The notes beneath the pieces are model-generated. The model saw nothing but the letters and a program-made list of their open reading frames with translations. It ran no database searches and was not told the DNA's origin. A stretch of 64,000 bases of DNA, from positions 64,956,607-65,020,606 of the forward strand of contig NC_064835.1 of the NCBI RefSeq assembly GCF_024166365.1, given 5' to 3'. Below are positions 55,410 to 64,000 of the stretch, in pieces; the stretch's first letter is position 1, and every line of letters begins with the position of its first letter. The stretch comes from Elephas maximus indicus (taxonomy: Eukaryota; Chordata; Mammalia; Proboscidea; Elephantidae). The position numbers and the translations under genes are program-made.

Positions 55410-55465
55410 AAAAACCAAACCACAGTCGCTGCCGTCGAGTCGATTCTGACTCATAGCGACCCTGT
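55410..55465 (-). repeat. AfroSINE tail fragment at the edge of the TEX261 promoter
   Basis: AAACCAAACCACAGTCGCTG and GAGTCGATTCTGACTCATAG. Only the RTE-like tail is present. Confidence 0.88.
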
Positions 55466-55960
55466 TCCCGTTACCTCTGGTAGCAAGAAAGCCCTGTGGG
55501 GAAACCGGCCAGGGACTTCGGCTGGAGGTTGCTGGGGAGGCGTGAGGCGGCGCTCCCCGGCCCAGGACCCCTCCCAAGGTGGCGCCGGAGTGCTCAGTGA
55601 GGCGCCGGGGGCTGCAGTCCGAGCTCCTGTACGAGCGCCTGGCCCAGGTGCCTTTAGGCTGCTCCGCGTTCCCCGGGCTGCAGCCGCAGACCACTGCCCC
55701 GGTGCAGCCCGCGGGAGTTTGCTCGTCCGCGAGCGCGGCATCGCACCGGGCAGCGGCCGTTGGCCCTCCGTGCCAGCGGGCGGCGCTAGGCCGGGCCTGG
55801 CCGGGGGCGGCGCTCGGGCCGGGCTCCTCTCGGCGGCGGCGCACGGCCGTCCGGCCGTCCGCTGGGCGGGGACGCGGCTGCAGTGGCCGCTCCGTGTCGC
55901 CGGGGCCGAAACGCGCAGGCCTGTCTTGGCGGCCGGGGGCGGGTGTGGGGCAGGGGCGCC

Positions 55961-62840
<6,880 letters not shown>

Positions 62841-63350
62841 CCCCCTTGGGGAGGGGATGCGGGGGCTGGATCAGGAGGGAGTCAGGCCCCTGGGCCTCTG
62901 CACTAGGTCAGGGCCATGAGCCTGGAGGGCACCTCCCCCCAGCCCTGGCCTTCCTCTCCTTGACTCTCCCTGAAGCTCCCATCCCCACCCTCCTTGGGGA
63001 GCTCAGCCCAGCCCTGACACTGCTACAGGCTGTGACCTCAGAGGGCACAGGGAGGGTGGCAGAGCCTGCTCAGGCAGAAGGCCATGATCCACCTGCTTGT
63101 GTGAGAGCGGAGTGCCCCGTGGCCCTCCTCTTGCCCCTCCATGGTGGGTCAGGAGGATTCTGGCCCTGCTGGGACAGGTAGGGCAGGATTCGTGAAGCTG
63201 GGAAGCAGACAGTGACAAGTTCTCTGGGTAAATGGCCGTGGGGAGGGGCCATGGCTTGGCACTTCCGAGAGAAATACTTTTTGCTGTTGAACTGTGATTT
63301 CTGTCCAAGTGCTGAATCCCGTTTTGAATAAAGATTCTAGGTGGCACTAT
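62841..63350 (+). other. TEX261: TEX261 3' UTR
   Basis: About 510 bases of repeat-free DNA from the stop codon to just past the AATAAA. Confidence 0.8.
63327..63332 (+). terminator. TEX261: TEX261 poly(A) signal
   Basis: AATAAA about 487 bases after the stop codon, followed by a T/G-containing stretch. Confidence 0.85.
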
Positions 63351-63593
63351 TTGCCTTAATACCTGGAAAGTTCATCTACCTGTCTTTCTGCAGATCTTCT
63401 GCCCTGAACTGAACTGGCTTTTCTGCTCCAGGGACTCCTTTGGTTTTGAGTCCCTTCTGAAGGGACTTTTCTTATAATCCTTGCTGGGAAGGGGGCAGGG
63501 ACGAAGAGCAGAGCCTGGTCAGTGTGGGGAGTGGAGGCAGCTTTTCTTAGGCCCCTCCCTTTGCTTCCATCTCTTTTTTCTCCAGGGCTCCAT

Positions 63594-63755
63594 ATGGAGC
63601 CCTGTTCGTGCAGTGTTTAATAGCTTGACTGCTAACCAAGAGGTCGGCAGTCCGAATCCACCGGCTGCTCCTTGGAAAGCCTGTGGGGCAGTTCTGCTCT
63701 GTCCCATAGGACTGCCATGTGTCGGTACCTACTTGATGGCAACCAGTGAAGGCTG
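63594..63755 (+). repeat. AfroSINE, short form
   Basis: GGAGCCCTGTTCGTGCAGTG through CCATAGGACTGCCATGTGTC and GATGGCAACC. The tail has changed at several CpG sites. Confidence 0.9.
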
Positions 63756-64000
63756 CATTGCTGTCCTGCTGGGGGTAGGAGAGGTAACAGTTTTAAGGTA
63801 GGGTTAGATTTTCAGAACATCGGCAATATTCTATTTATAAGTCTTCCTCTGGGGAAAAGGAGTGGTTGCTGGCTGAATTCTATCTCAGGCTCAAGGAGAA
63901 ACTGAAAATAAAAAATGGCTTCCAGGCAGCCTAGGCTACAGCCTGATTTTGAAGAAATAGGGCTGGTGAGGAAGTGATTTGTCACTCTTAACAGCACATA
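63756..64000. other. Window end, unassigned
   Basis: No exon of the next gene (ANKRD53 in human order) could be recognised before the window ends. Confidence 0.4.

Noticed and set aside
63350-64000. Search for the 3' end of ANKRD53 on the minus strand, next after TEX261 in human
   Set aside because: No coding match or clear minus-strand poly(A) signal in the last 650 bases; it may lie just beyond the window.

Overview
This is a mammalian nuclear window. The three genes are split by long introns and have canonical GT-AG splice sites, two of them start in CpG-rich promoters, and the intergenic DNA is packed with retrotransposons. The dominant repeat is a tRNA-derived SINE whose 3' end matches the RTE LINEs also present here. 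This is the AfroSINE/RTE pair of Afrotheria. Many SINE copies lack a roughly 45-bp middle block, a form I recall being described for hyrax, sirenians and elephants, so an elephant-like (paenungulate) genome is the best guess. Species cannot be fixed from the sequence alone.

Layout: 1-11.6 kb is an intron or upstream region of PAIP2B and is filled with LTR, RTE, L1 and AfroSINE insertions, several of them nested. The last two coding exons of PAIP2B (+ strand) lie at 11591-12822, followed by a long 3' UTR. From about 14.7 to 21.8 kb I see only repeats and unassigned DNA. NAGK (- strand) occupies 21.8-30.6 kb with ten coding exons and a complete 344-residue reading frame, and starts in a CpG island at about 30.1-31.0 kb. 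The 31-55.4 kb stretch is an intergenic repeat field: an MLT1-like LTR carrying three SINEs, a long broken RTE, several LTRs, an old L1 carrying a small DNA transposon, an L2-containing local duplication and an ERV-like LTR. I recognise no protein gene in it. TEX261 (+ strand) runs from a CpG island at about 55.5 kb through six coding exons to a poly(A) signal at 63327, with a complete 196-residue frame.

The three genes do not form one pathway. PAIP2B is a repressor of poly(A)-binding protein, NAGK is the cytosolic N-acetylglucosamine salvage kinase, and TEX261 is a membrane protein of the early secretory pathway. Their order matches mammalian 2p13-type synteny in reverse orientation, except that MCEE and MPHOSPH10, which I recall lying between NAGK and PAIP2B in human, are not in the roughly 9-kb gap here.

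I found no undescribed biological system. The notable signals are layered transposon insertions with readable target-site duplications, a four-times-repeated SINE target site, a local duplication, and the gene-order difference from human.
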